From: Terriglobia bacterium
Lineage (GTDB): Bacteria; Acidobacteriota; Terriglobia; UBA7540
Length of the DNA: 14,542 nucleotides
Assembly: GCA_022866195.1 (NCBI GenBank)
Contig: JALHUF010000151.1
Span: 1 to 14,542 of the forward strand
Direction of reading: 5' to 3'
Shown piece after piece: positions 1-6,723 of the stretch. Under the pieces are notes generated by a model. That model was not told the DNA's origin. It was given only the letters and a program-made list of their open reading frames with translations, and made no database searches. Each line of letters begins with the position of its first letter. Positions within the stretch are counted from its first letter, which is position 1. Position numbers and translations under genes: made by a program.

Positions 1-223
1 ACGCCCAAACGCTGTGAACAGCAATGCCGGACGGGGTCTTGCCAAGGATCAAGCAGCTCGGATACGGCCTGTCCGAAGGGTAATCCTCGATGATCTCGCC
101 GTGGAGAACCGAATGGGCCACATCCGCGCATGTGAGCCCGTCAGCAGTGGCCTCTTCTCGGCGTGGTCGGTCACCCGGACACGGGTTGCCTCGGATGGCC
201 TCCATGATGTGAGCAATCTCCAT
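1..223 (-). CDS. DUF4258 domain protein, partial (C-terminus beyond left edge)
   Basis: Reading the minus strand from an ATG at 223 gives 74 codons without a stop before the window ends. The segment GEIIEDYPSDRPYPSCLILG (residues 42-61) is the hallmark of DUF4258 proteins, and the reading then continues into the family's His/Val-rich strand (AVHSVWA). DUF4258 proteins are small (about 80-110 residues), so only a short C-terminal piece is missing. The family is of unknown biochemical function. It is often encoded beside a small YgiT/MqsA-like zinc-finger or HTH protein in a toxin-antitoxin-like pair, and such a partner would lie downstream, outside the window. The start at 223 has an AGAAG-like purine stretch upstream; a second in-frame ATG lies at 205. 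Family call is confident, role is not. Confidence 0.8.
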   Translation of the reverse strand, partial: MEIAHIMEAIRGNPCPGDRPRREEATADGLTCADVAHSVLHGEIIEDYPSDRPYPSCLILGKTPSGIAVHSVWA

Positions 224-251
224 GAGCGTTCTTCTCGAATGACCTATCCCG

Positions 252-1850
252 CTAGCGGCTCGCTTGCGGTCGCGCCGGCTTCAGCGTCCACGCCTGGAGC
301 TTGGCGAGGCCCATGAGCTTGGGCGCGCGGAAATCGGGACGGAAGATAACCCAACCCCATAGCGCTGGCGAGTCCTCCGCCACGTATTTCTCCGCCGCCA
401 CGCGTGCCGGAGCCAGCGTTACGGATTCCGGCGGCTCCGCCTTGACGAGCAGTCGCGTGGTCACCTGCGCCCGCGCCACCAGGTAACTCTCCGGCGAAAC
501 CGGACGGCTGCCCAGCCAGACCGCGTTGGGAATCTGATTGTTCTTTTGCAGGAAGTCAGCGACGTCAAGCACGGTGCGGGAGAACTGGCTCCAGGGGACT
601 TCGAGCGTGGCGTCGGCGTTCAGGCCGGCATTCTCCTGTGGCGGGCTGACCTGTCCCGGTCCTATCGGGAAGCCCGCCGCTACGGTCGCCTCGAACGGCG
701 CGGCGGGGCCGTAGGGAGTGCCGTCCAGCAGGAGGGACGGCGCGCCCGCTTTGCGCACCACGCTCGCGACGTACTTGTTCAACAGGAGGAAAACCTCACT
801 CGCTGCCAGCGTGTAATCGTCGTGGACCTGGAACGACACTTCCGCGTCAACTTGCCGGGCGACCGCGGCCAGATCCTCCGCAGAAAAGACGCGCTTCTGG
901 GCTGGGTCCTTGAAGAGCTTCCAGGCCTGGGAGGCGGTCATAAACTCGACGCGGGGAAAAGACTTCATGTAGGTGATGAGGTCCTCGAAATACTTGAGGG
1001 CTTTCTCACTTTCCTCGGGCGTCTTGATGGCTGGCAACTTCCACTCTTCGGGCGGAGGGTTGGCGCCGTGGGCGAAGTTCACGCCGTCCCAGAATTCGCG
1101 GTGCACGAACTGGCAGGGATGAAAATAAAGGCTCACGATCCCGCCCTCGCGCTGCGAAGTCAGGCGCAGATAGGATTCCTGGAAGCGGGCCTTGGCGTCA
1201 GCCAGATTTGACCACTGCTCGTCGGGTTGGAGTTTGCGGCCCTCGGAAGTGTTGAAGATGTTCAGCAGGCCGCCGTACCAGAAGGGTTTGCCGTTCAGGC
1301 CCACCTGCTCGCCCTCGTCGAGATAGACCTTCACGCCCCACTTCTTCAGGGCGGCGTACGCCTGGGGGGCCCAGGAGCTGCCCGGCTGACCATAACAGGT
1401 GGGCACCTGGCCAAAGATGCGGCGCACATCGTCAAAGCCGGCGCGCTCGCGGCGGTTGAACTCGTCGACACCGGTTTGCCAATCGAGCGTGGATTCGTAC
1501 TCGGCGGGGGTGGGGTGCTGGCTGTGCGTGTCGGTGTGATAGCCGATTTCGTGCTGGGCCAGCGCGCCGATAACGTCGCGGCGCCCGCGCCGTTCGAGCA
1601 CCCGCGCTTTCTCTCCCACCATCTTGAAGGTGGCTTGAATCCCCTGCTGGGTCAGGAAGGCGGCGAGTCGCTTGGCGGCGTCGTCGCTCTGCGGCAGGAT
1701 GTAATCTTCCGTGTCGAACCACAGGATCACATAGACACGGCCCGGGCTCTGTTGCGGGGGCGGCGCGGCGGCCACGAGAGGGGCGATGGCCAGAAAAACA
1801 CCTGCGAGCAACCAGGCAACGAACCTCGTTCTGGATACAGGAGTGATCAA
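252..1850 (-). CDS. Exported polysaccharide deacetylase-like protein (NodB-type fold)
   Basis: A 532-residue protein with an N-terminal signal peptide (basic SRTR, hydrophobic core about residues 10-29, Ala-rich end), so probably exported or periplasmic. Carbohydrate esterase family 4-type motifs follow: FDTEDY at 45-50 corresponds to the metal/acid motif 1, and HTDTH at 105-109 matches the H-[ST]-x-x-H metal motif 2. CE4 enzymes remove N-acetyl or similar groups from polysaccharides; the real substrate here cannot be read from sequence. The deacetylase-like domain occupies roughly residues 37-315. About 200 C-terminal residues have no motif I recognise. The start is TTG at 1850, chosen because AAGGAG lies 8 nt upstream and because the signal peptide begins immediately after it; no Met codon follows until after the signal sequence. 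It stands alone, 229 bp from the next gene upstream. Confidence 0.8.
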   Translation of the reverse strand: MITPVSRTRFVAWLLAGVFLAIAPLVAAAPPPQQSPGRVYVILWFDTEDYILPQSDDAAKRLAAFLTQQGIQATFKMVGEKARVLERRGRRDVIGALAQHEIGYHTDTHSQHPTPAEYESTLDWQTGVDEFNRRERAGFDDVRRIFGQVPTCYGQPGSSWAPQAYAALKKWGVKVYLDEGEQVGLNGKPFWYGGLLNIFNTSEGRKLQPDEQWSNLADAKARFQESYLRLTSQREGGIVSLYFHPCQFVHREFWDGVNFAHGANPPPEEWKLPAIKTPEESEKALKYFEDLITYMKSFPRVEFMTASQAWKLFKDPAQKRVFSAEDLAAVARQVDAEVSFQVHDDYTLAASEVFLLLNKYVASVVRKAGAPSLLLDGTPYGPAAPFEATVAAGFPIGPGQVSPPQENAGLNADATLEVPWSQFSRTVLDVADFLQKNNQIPNAVWLGSRPVSPESYLVARAQVTTRLLVKAEPPESVTLAPARVAAEKYVAEDSPALWGWVIFRPDFRAPKLMGLAKLQAWTLKPARPQASR

Positions 1851-1858
1851 ATTCTCTT

Positions 1859-1864
1859 CTCCTT
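1859..1864 (-). promoter_or_regulatory. Ribosome binding site deciding a TTG start
   Basis: AAGGAG on the minus strand, with 8 nt between it and the TTG at 1850-1848. It is the only good Shine-Dalgarno match near the 5' end of the deacetylase-like gene, and supports a non-AUG start. Confidence 0.65.
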
Positions 1865-2079
1865 ACGGCGCGGGGAAGGGGCGGCTGACTATCCGCCTTC
1901 ACCCTGGATTTTGCCGAACGTCGCCGATGTTACCATCAACTGGGGAATGCACAAAGCGGCGAGCAAACGGAAGCCAGAGGAGGGAATAGAAAGGATACGA
2001 AAGAGCTTTGCAGGAACTTCCAGGTCGGAATGAGATCAGTGAGAGCCGCGAGAATGGAGAAAATCCCTAAATCACGGAA

Positions 2080-2463
2080 CTACTTAGCCGCTTCGTTCAT
2101 TATCCTGGTGATGACTTCTTCCACTTCCTCGGCCACGGCGCGCAGCCCCGGAGTTTGGAACATCGCTAGCAGGGCGGTAGGTCGCAGCGTGGCGAGCGTA
2201 GTGCCGGCACCCTCGCGATAGACCGCGATGCGACAGGGCAGCGCGGTGGAGATTTCGGCGTTCGCTTCCAGAACTTTCTTCGCCTGCTGCGGATTGCATA
2301 CCTCGTAGATGAGGCAGTCGCGATCGAACTCGACGCCCTTCTCCTTCATCTTCGCCTTCAAATCATGGACGGCAAGGATTCCGAACCTGTGTCGCGGTGC
2401 CGCCTCCTCGAGGGCGCGAGCAACCTCCGCCAGACTCTTCCTTGATTCTACCCGAAAGAGCAT
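2080..2463 (-). CDS. DUF302 domain protein
   Basis: A 127-residue soluble protein without a signal peptide. The pattern FGIL-x-VHDLKAKMKEKG (residues 27-43), then CNP at 56-58 and LPCRIAVYRE at 75-84, is that of DUF302, a small alpha/beta domain of unknown function that occurs alone or as repeats in many bacteria. The two cysteines (C56, C77) are those usually kept in the family. Its ATG at 2463 is preceded by GGAGGGAAGA, a strong ribosome binding site. It begins 30 nt after the stop of the M48 metalloprotease gene on the same strand, so the two are probably co-transcribed; nothing in the sequence shows a functional link. The family assignment is firm. The biochemical role is unknown. Confidence 0.85.
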   Translation of the reverse strand: MLFRVESRKSLAEVARALEEAAPRHRFGILAVHDLKAKMKEKGVEFDRDCLIYEVCNPQQAKKVLEANAEISTALPCRIAVYREGAGTTLATLRPTALLAMFQTPGLRAVAEEVEEVITRIMNEAAK

Positions 2464-2493
2464 TCTTCCCTCCTGTTCAAGCCGGGCGATGGG

Positions 2494-3876
2494 CTAATGA
2501 AGGTCGAGACTTCGCAACATGGCGTCGAAGGTAGGCCGGTAAGCGTCGGCAGCGGATTGAGGTGCGACGAGGATCAAGGCTAACATCCCATCTCTGACGC
2601 GCACGGTGACCAGGTGGTCGGCCTCCTTCTGGCCCTCGAGCGGGGAATCGTTCTCAAGGAGTGTGGAAAGCGCGGCGCGCCCCTTGATTTTCAGACTGGT
2701 CTGTTTCACCACGCGCAGATTCGGGTTGGACTGGCGCATGGAGTCGAGCAGTTGTTGGGTCGCATCTATCAAGCCCCAGTTCTTCTGCGGCGGCACGTAG
2801 TTGCTCAAGGAAGCCCCATACGCCTGCGCCCCAGAAAGCACACCTCCGGGCGGCGCCAGCGTCACGCCGTCCTTACTCTGCTGGACTTCCCAGTTATCCG
2901 GATAAGCGATGACAAACCCGTCCCCTTGATACTCCACCCGCCGGGAGGAAGGGGCAGGAGGAGCGACGGCCGAACCACTGGGGGTACTCCTGCTGGGCTG
3001 CCCGGTCGGCTTCGCTTTGGGCGGAGGGGGCAATGCCAGGAGCCTTCTCTTGGCCACCTGGAATTCGGGGCTGTCGGTCCTTCCTTGCCGCGATGGACCC
3101 AACTGAGAGATGAGCTGGTCAACTTTCTTGATGCGATTCTCGGGATTAGGATGGTCCGAGAGGAACTGGAGTCCCTGCTGTGGGTACTTCTTTTCTATGA
3201 TCCCGAAGAACTGCACCATCGCCTTGGGGTCGTAGCCCGCCTGGTAGAGGGTGTAAGTTCCTATCTCGTCGGCTTGAGACTCTGCCCCGCGTGAGTTCTT
3301 GAGCAGGAGGGAATTCACCCCGAAGCTGATGCCCAGTTGCGCGAGCTGACTGGTTAGACCGGAACCCTTGCCCAGCACGCCGCCCAGGATGGCCAGCGGC
3401 ATTTGGGCGAGCATCATCTGCGAGGCCTGATGTGTGCCATGGCGCAGCGTGACATGGCCGATTTCGTGAGCCATCACGCCGGCGAGCTGGGCTTCGTCGT
3501 CCGCCGCCTCCAGCACGCCACGATTCACGTAGACGAATCCGCCCGGCAGGGCGAAGGCGTTAATCTCCCGGCTGTTGACCACCTTGAACGTCCAGGGGTA
3601 GTCGGTATTGCCCGGCGCGAATCCTGCCAAGCGCCGCCCCAGGTCGCTCACGTAGCGCTCCACGGCGGGATCCTTCAGCAGCGGGACCTCCTTCTCGACC
3701 TGGGCCACCCCCTCGCGTCCCACCTGAACATCCTGCTCGCGGGAAAAGAGATTGAATCCTGGCTTGAAGCGAAGCTGCTCGGCGGCAAAAGCCACAGCCG
3801 GTAACACCACCAGAGCGGCCAAACCTACTCGCCAAATGTGGTTCTTGCCTCTCGGTTTCCTTGCCTGGGTCGTCAT
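2494..3876 (-). CDS. Exported M48 family zinc metalloprotease with PsbP-like C-terminal domain
   Basis: A 460-residue protein. Residues 1-31 form a signal peptide (KNHIWR, then a hydrophobic core ending AVAFA), so it should act in the periplasm or at the envelope. The M48 peptidase domain (about 45-260) carries HEIGH at 137-141 (two zinc ligands and the catalytic Glu), the third zinc ligand E199 in ESQADEIG, and the family's SDHPNPENRI at 240-249. This resembles BepA/LoiP-type quality-control proteases of outer-membrane proteins. A Pro/Ser-rich linker (about 283-311) joins it to a roughly 145-residue C-terminal domain beginning YQGDGFVIAYPDNWEV, similar to PsbP/DUF1795-type folds rather than the TPR domain found in BepA. 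The start at 3876 has AAAGGAAG about 8 nt upstream. A DUF302 gene follows 30 nt downstream. Substrates are unknown. Confidence 0.88.
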   Translation of the reverse strand: MTTQARKPRGKNHIWRVGLAALVVLPAVAFAAEQLRFKPGFNLFSREQDVQVGREGVAQVEKEVPLLKDPAVERYVSDLGRRLAGFAPGNTDYPWTFKVVNSREINAFALPGGFVYVNRGVLEAADDEAQLAGVMAHEIGHVTLRHGTHQASQMMLAQMPLAILGGVLGKGSGLTSQLAQLGISFGVNSLLLKNSRGAESQADEIGTYTLYQAGYDPKAMVQFFGIIEKKYPQQGLQFLSDHPNPENRIKKVDQLISQLGPSRQGRTDSPEFQVAKRRLLALPPPPKAKPTGQPSRSTPSGSAVAPPAPSSRRVEYQGDGFVIAYPDNWEVQQSKDGVTLAPPGGVLSGAQAYGASLSNYVPPQKNWGLIDATQQLLDSMRQSNPNLRVVKQTSLKIKGRAALSTLLENDSPLEGQKEADHLVTVRVRDGMLALILVAPQSAADAYRPTFDAMLRSLDLH

Positions 3877-4072
3877 TGATGCGACTTCCTTTCGGTTCTT
3901 CTTGCTCTAGCTGTCAGATGCGCTTGGGGGGTCGCACGGCCCAGCGCATACCGTCCAGCTTCTGACATTTTGCGCCACTTTTCCCCCGCTTCCCCTCCCC
4001 TGCAAGTAGCCTGCCAACCCCGATTCCGCATTCTGCGCCCGAACGAAGCGGGAGCTATCCTGACCCTGCCCC

Positions 4073-5296
4073 TCACCAGTTGGTGATCGAGCCGTCCGGA
4101 CGATGGAACATAGGAATGGGGCGAGAGCGCTCGGTAATCTCCGCCACGAGCTGGAGCGGCTTGGCATCGAGGGTTACGCCCAAGCCGGGACGCCGGTTCG
4201 GCCACATCTTCCCCTGGCGAAAGTCGTAAACTTCCGGCAGGTGCCGCTCACGACGCGAGCCATCGCCCAGTATTTCCATCAAAACGGGGCCAGAAAAGAC
4301 GCCGCAGGCATGCACCAGGGCCGCTTCCGAGACCGGCCCCGTGAAGTGCGGGATCAAGCCCACGTAGTGGGTTTCGCACAGGGCGGCAATCTTCATGAAC
4401 TCCGTGATGCCGCCGACATTCGGCAAGCTGACCCGCGCGTAGTCAATCAGGTGCTGCTCGATGAGCTCGTTGATGTCCCACTTGGATCCGAACTGCTCGC
4501 CTACGGCAAGGGGGAGCTTTACCTGCTTGCGCAGCTCGCGGTAGATGCCTGGATTCTCCGAGCGGACCAGGTCTTCGGCAAAGTACGGCTCCAGGGGCTC
4601 GAGCAGCGTGCTCAGCCGAATGGCATCCGGCAGGTCGAGGCGGGTGTGATAGTCGATGGCCCAGTCGCCCTCCTTGCCCACGCCTTCACGAATCTGGAGA
4701 CACTCCTCGAAGGTTTTTCGAACCATCTGCCGGGGGTTGAAGCTGCCTTCCGGCGGCGGTTCAGCCACGCCGTGGCGATACGCGCGGAATCCGGCCTCGA
4801 TGCAGGCCCGCGCTGTTTCCTTCAGACTGCCCTTTCCGGGGAATCCCGTGGAATAGCATTCCAGGTGATCTCGCGAGAGCCCACCGAGCAGTTCATATAC
4901 GGGAACGCCCAGCGCCTTGCCTTTGATGTCCCAGAGAGCCAGATCAATGGCCCCCAGAGAGTGCAGCTTCTCCCGCCCGGGGGGATAGAAGTATCCCCGG
5001 AACATCATCTGCCACAGATGCTCGATGCGCGACGGGTCTTCGCCGATGATCATCGCCCCGCACTGCTCGATGGTGTCCTGCGAGCCGCCCTCGCCGACCC
5101 CCGTGATGCCCTGGTCGGTTTCGATGGTCACGATGTGGAAGCTCTGGTTGATCATGGGCCGGGAGGCGGGATTGTGGTAGAAGCGGAGGCGCGTGATCTT
5201 CATCGGCGGCGGCGCGCTCGCGGCCCCAGCGCTGGCGGGCGCGGCCAAGGCCACACTACCCGCCCCTAGCGATTGGAGAAAAGAACGGCGTTTCAT
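4073..5296 (-). CDS. Mandelate racemase/muconate lactonizing family enzyme, galactonate dehydratase-like, Tat signal
   Basis: A 407-residue enolase-superfamily protein. Residues 3-8 (RRSFLQ) with the following hydrophobic stretch to about residue 27 form a twin-arginine signal, so the folded enzyme is probably exported, which is unusual in this mostly cytoplasmic superfamily. The barrel shows the expected metal ligands D215 (in DYH), E241 (FAED) and E267 (VGEQ), with H217 and H317 (IPHF) as acid/base candidates. The DxH pattern and C-terminal His resemble sugar-acid dehydratases such as D-galactonate or D-mannonate dehydratase, rather than muconate cycloisomerases with KxK. A likely reaction is removal of water from an aldonic acid to a 2-keto-3-deoxy acid. 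Substrate cannot be fixed from sequence. The ATG at 5296 follows GAGGAGCA. No sugar-acid genes lie nearby to narrow the pathway. Confidence 0.85.
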   Translation of the reverse strand: MKRRSFLQSLGAGSVALAAPASAGAASAPPPMKITRLRFYHNPASRPMINQSFHIVTIETDQGITGVGEGGSQDTIEQCGAMIIGEDPSRIEHLWQMMFRGYFYPPGREKLHSLGAIDLALWDIKGKALGVPVYELLGGLSRDHLECYSTGFPGKGSLKETARACIEAGFRAYRHGVAEPPPEGSFNPRQMVRKTFEECLQIREGVGKEGDWAIDYHTRLDLPDAIRLSTLLEPLEPYFAEDLVRSENPGIYRELRKQVKLPLAVGEQFGSKWDINELIEQHLIDYARVSLPNVGGITEFMKIAALCETHYVGLIPHFTGPVSEAALVHACGVFSGPVLMEILGDGSRRERHLPEVYDFRQGKMWPNRRPGLGVTLDAKPLQLVAEITERSRPIPMFHRPDGSITNW

Positions 5297-5317
5297 TGCT
5301 CCTCGCAGTCTCCGGTT

Positions 5318-5578
5318 TCAGGTAACCGGGTCCGTAGTTCGAAGCTGTTTTGCGCGGGGACCGAACAAGGCCCGCACCCTGCTGCGTGCTGGTTGCCGTG
5401 TTCGGAGCACCTCCTCGCGGCCCGCGTCATCGAGTGAGTCCGCCAGCCCGAAGTGGCCGTCGGGCGAGCAGTAGTACTCAAACATCAATTGTCCGCAGCG
5501 CGCACAATACTGACGGCGCCGTAAAACTGGTCTAGATTCCGACACTTTCAATCCCTGGCTTGCCCGTGACGTAACCAC
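5318..5578 (-). CDS. Small hypothetical protein with a single CxxC knuckle (doubtful)
   Basis: An open frame of 86 codons from a GTG at 5578; a better start may be the GTG at 5545, which has AGGG 7 nt upstream. It contains YCARC (C26, C29) and a nearby YYC (C38), reminiscent of one half of a zinc ribbon, followed by an acidic segment and an Arg-rich tail. No second Cys pair is present, so a complete zinc site is not obvious. I do not recognise a family. Codon use is gene-like in the middle and poorer at both ends. It lies between the truncated YHS gene and the racemase-like gene, 21 bp before the latter, in a stretch that contains other decayed genes, so it may be a remnant. Confidence 0.35.
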   Translation of the reverse strand: MVTSRASQGLKVSESRPVLRRRQYCARCGQLMFEYYCSPDGHFGLADSLDDAGREEVLRTRQPARSRVRALFGPRAKQLRTTDPVT

Positions 5579-5594
5579 TCGCCCTGTGTCACTA

Positions 5595-5705
5595 CTATAT
5601 CCGAGAATGGCGGCAGAAGTAGGGGGTCTGGCCCTGGTGCTCGCTGGTGGCTGCGGCCTTCTCGGAATCGATCACCATTTTGCAGACGGGGTCGATGACT
5701 TTCAT
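5595..5705 (-). pseudogene. YHS-domain protein, truncated to 36 codons
   Basis: The ATG at 5705 has AGGAGAAACA directly upstream, a strong ribosome binding site. The product starts MKVIDPVCKMVIDSEKAAAT and continues to TPYFC, which is the first two-thirds of a YHS domain: a small metal-binding module of about 45 residues whose conserved cysteines include C8 (DPVCKM) and C31 (YFC). After C31 the reading becomes RHSRI and meets TAG, TAG and TGA in quick succession. The usual end of the domain (Cys-x3-Phe segment) is missing and I do not find it in the other frames just downstream. The gene therefore looks like a 3' truncation by deletion or rearrangement; a short functional peptide is a less likely alternative. 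YHS proteins are often linked to copper or other heavy-metal handling. Confidence 0.65.
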
Positions 5706-5933
5706 TGTTTCTCCTATCTGGTCTGCCAGAAGCCGAATTCTACCGTTGAGCTGTTGCCCCCGCACTGAGGCGCGGGACCCCGGTCTTCCGCCCCTTCCTG
5801 GCTGCATACCAGCCTCAAATCGGCATCCGCCTCGCACCGGCCGGGTAGACCTGCGCGATGAGGCGCAACTTGAAATCCCCTCCTGCCGGCGTATGCTTTA
5901 CGGTCTTGAATTTCCGTGGAAGGACAAAAGGCA
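5706..5933. other. Divergent intergenic region
   Basis: 228 bp separate the minus-strand YHS remnant from the plus-strand VCBS-type gene. It holds the likely promoter of the latter (5870-5897) and the strong ribosome binding sites of both. I see no convincing ORF, hairpin with T-tract, or repeat in the rest. Confidence 0.5.
5870..5897 (+). promoter_or_regulatory. Putative sigma70-type promoter for the VCBS-type gene
   Basis: TTGAAA at 5870-5875 and TATGCT at 5892-5897, separated by 16 bp, about 36 bp before the ATG at 5934. The match is 5/6 to the -35 consensus and 4/6 to the -10. Position and direction fit the downstream gene. Confidence 0.4.
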
Positions 5934-6212
5934 ATGAAAGAACGAGTGCTTCTTGTTTCCTGCGCTGTGGCGAGTCTCGGATTGGCGATTTCGCTCTATT
6001 GCGGCCAAGGGAAGTTGGGCGGGGTGAAGTGGGCTCACCTATCGAGCAAGAACGGCGAGCTGCCAGCGCCGAATCCCGGCACCGAGCAGACGGCTAGCTT
6101 GGTGCTCGACGTGGACAAGGACGGGGTGAACGACTTTGTGATTACCGAGCGGACGGCGGCGCCGGCGGTGGTCTGGTACCGGCGCGGCAAGAACGGCTGG
6201 ACGTCTGGCTGA
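5934..6212 (+). pseudogene. VCBS/FG-GAP repeat-type exported protein, truncated after 92 codons
   Basis: From the ATG at 5934 (AAGGA 9 nt upstream) the product has a hydrophobic leader (VLLVSCAVASLGLAISLYC, residues 5-23, possibly a lipoprotein signal) and then one FG-GAP/VCBS-like unit: ASLVLDVDKDGVNDFVITE (residues 54-72), with the Asp-rich calcium-loop pattern DVDKDGVNDF, followed by VVWYRRGKNGW. Such proteins are normally several hundred residues of repeated beta-propeller blades, so a 92-residue form is a fragment. The frame stops at 6212, 6 bp before the first heptanucleotide repeat of the adjoining element, and no continuation is visible on the far side of that element. The simplest reading is that insertion and loss of the 3' part destroyed the gene. 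An earlier in-frame ATG at 5916 lacks a good binding site. Confidence 0.6.
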
Positions 6213-6218
6213 ACGGGG

Positions 6219-6281
6219 CAGGTGACAGGTAACAGGTGACAGGTGGCAGGTGACAGGGTACAGGTTACAGGGAACAGCAGG
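6219..6281 (+). repeat. Left heptanucleotide repeat array (CAGGTNA type)
   Basis: Nine consecutive 7-bp units begin at 6219: CAGGTGA, CAGGTAA, CAGGTGA, CAGGTGG, CAGGTGA, CAGGGTA, CAGGTTA, CAGGGAA, then a degenerate CAGCAGG. Every unit starts CAG. The array lies between the broken VCBS gene and the four-helix-bundle gene, and has an inverted counterpart at 6689-6723. Period and sequence are seen directly. It is not CRISPR: there are no spacers. Confidence 0.9.
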
Positions 6282-6311
6282 AAAATACCAAGGCAGGGCA
6301 GGGAGGAGAAC

Positions 6312-6684
6312 GTGGGACGCATAGAATCGCACAGGGATCTGGTGGTGTGGCAGAAAGCGATGGACCTTACGGTGATGATTTACGGACTTGCAGCAAAGCT
6401 CCCGTCGAGTGAGACGTATCGGCTGGTGACGCAGCTCACGCGGGCGGCTGCCTCAGTCCCCGCGAACATTGCCGAAGGTCACGCTCGCGGCAGCAGAAGG
6501 GATTACGCGAATTTTCTGGCAGTTGCCAAGGGCGCTTATGGAGACGGAAACATTCGTGATGTTGACCGTCCGCCTGGATTACCTAAGCGACGACCAAGCA
6601 GCGCCAGTGCTGAGGCTGATTGCGGAGATTAGCAAGATGTTAACTGCACTCAGAAGCCGTTTGCTGAGTCCCGAGCCTTCGTGA
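6312..6684 (+). pseudogene. Four-helix-bundle protein (23S rRNA intervening-sequence protein family), frameshifted
   Basis: A GTG at 6312 with GGAGGAG just upstream opens a frame reading VGRIESHRDLVVWQKAMDLT, then QLTRAAASVPANIAEGHARG, the signature of the 23S rRNA-associated IVP/S23 four-helix-bundle family, a small dimer- or pentamer-forming helical protein of unclear function related to the Avd accessory protein of diversity-generating retroelements. After FLAVAKG (residue 74) the frame loses similarity. The expected continuation, ALMETETFVMLTVRLDYLS to KMLTALRSRLLSPEPS, is in another frame and ends at 6684. A one-base loss near 6528-6537 explains this; a sequencing error would look the same. 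Repaired, the protein would be about 124 residues, the normal family size. It is encircled by inverted heptad repeats and shows no rRNA context here. Confidence 0.8.
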
Positions 6685-6688
6685 GATC

Positions 6689-6723
6689 TTCCCTGCAACC
6701 TGTCCCCTGTTCCCTGGAACCTA
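6689..6723 (-). repeat. Right heptanucleotide repeat array, inverted
   Basis: Read on the plus strand the 7-bp units are TTCCCTG, CAACCTG, TCCCCTG, TTCCCTG and GAACCTA; on the minus strand four of them are CAG-starting units (CAGGGAA, CAGGGGA, CAGGTTG, CAGGGAA) like those of 6219-6281. It starts 5 bp after the four-helix-bundle gene's stop and its last bases are the stop codon of the gene at 6721-7017. Confidence 0.85.

Larger units (their letters stand above)
6219..6723 (+). mobile_element. Candidate inserted unit: four-helix-bundle (IVP-like) gene between inverted heptad arrays
   Basis: The unit consists of a left heptad array, a frameshifted four-helix-bundle gene and a right array in inverted orientation. 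The best-matching arm pair is 6262-6277 with 6707-6722 (AGGTTACAGGGAACAG against AGGTTCCAGGGAACAG on the opposite strand, 15 of 16 identical). On the left the unit abuts a truncated VCBS-type gene; on the right its last repeat supplies the TAG stop of the minus-strand gene at 6721. No transposase is encoded, so any movement would be in trans. That it is mobile is an inference from the inverted ends and the broken neighbour. Confidence 0.45.

Noticed and set aside
14..316. 100-codon plus-strand open frame at the left edge
   Set aside because: Antisense to the DUF4258 protein and the end of the deacetylase-like gene.
1227..2033. 268-codon open frame on the plus strand
   Set aside because: Antisense to the deacetylase-like gene, which has signal peptide, motifs and ribosome binding site. 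No features of its own.
4103..5269. 388-codon open frame on the plus strand
   Set aside because: Antisense shadow of the enolase-superfamily gene, with no recognisable motif.
6219..6281. Possible CRISPR array
   Set aside because: Units are 7 bp and contiguous, with no spacers.
6035..6332. Cys/Pro/Thr-rich minus-strand open frames across the left array
   Set aside because: Their repeated PVTCHLSPVTCHL-like text is only a translation of the heptad repeat.
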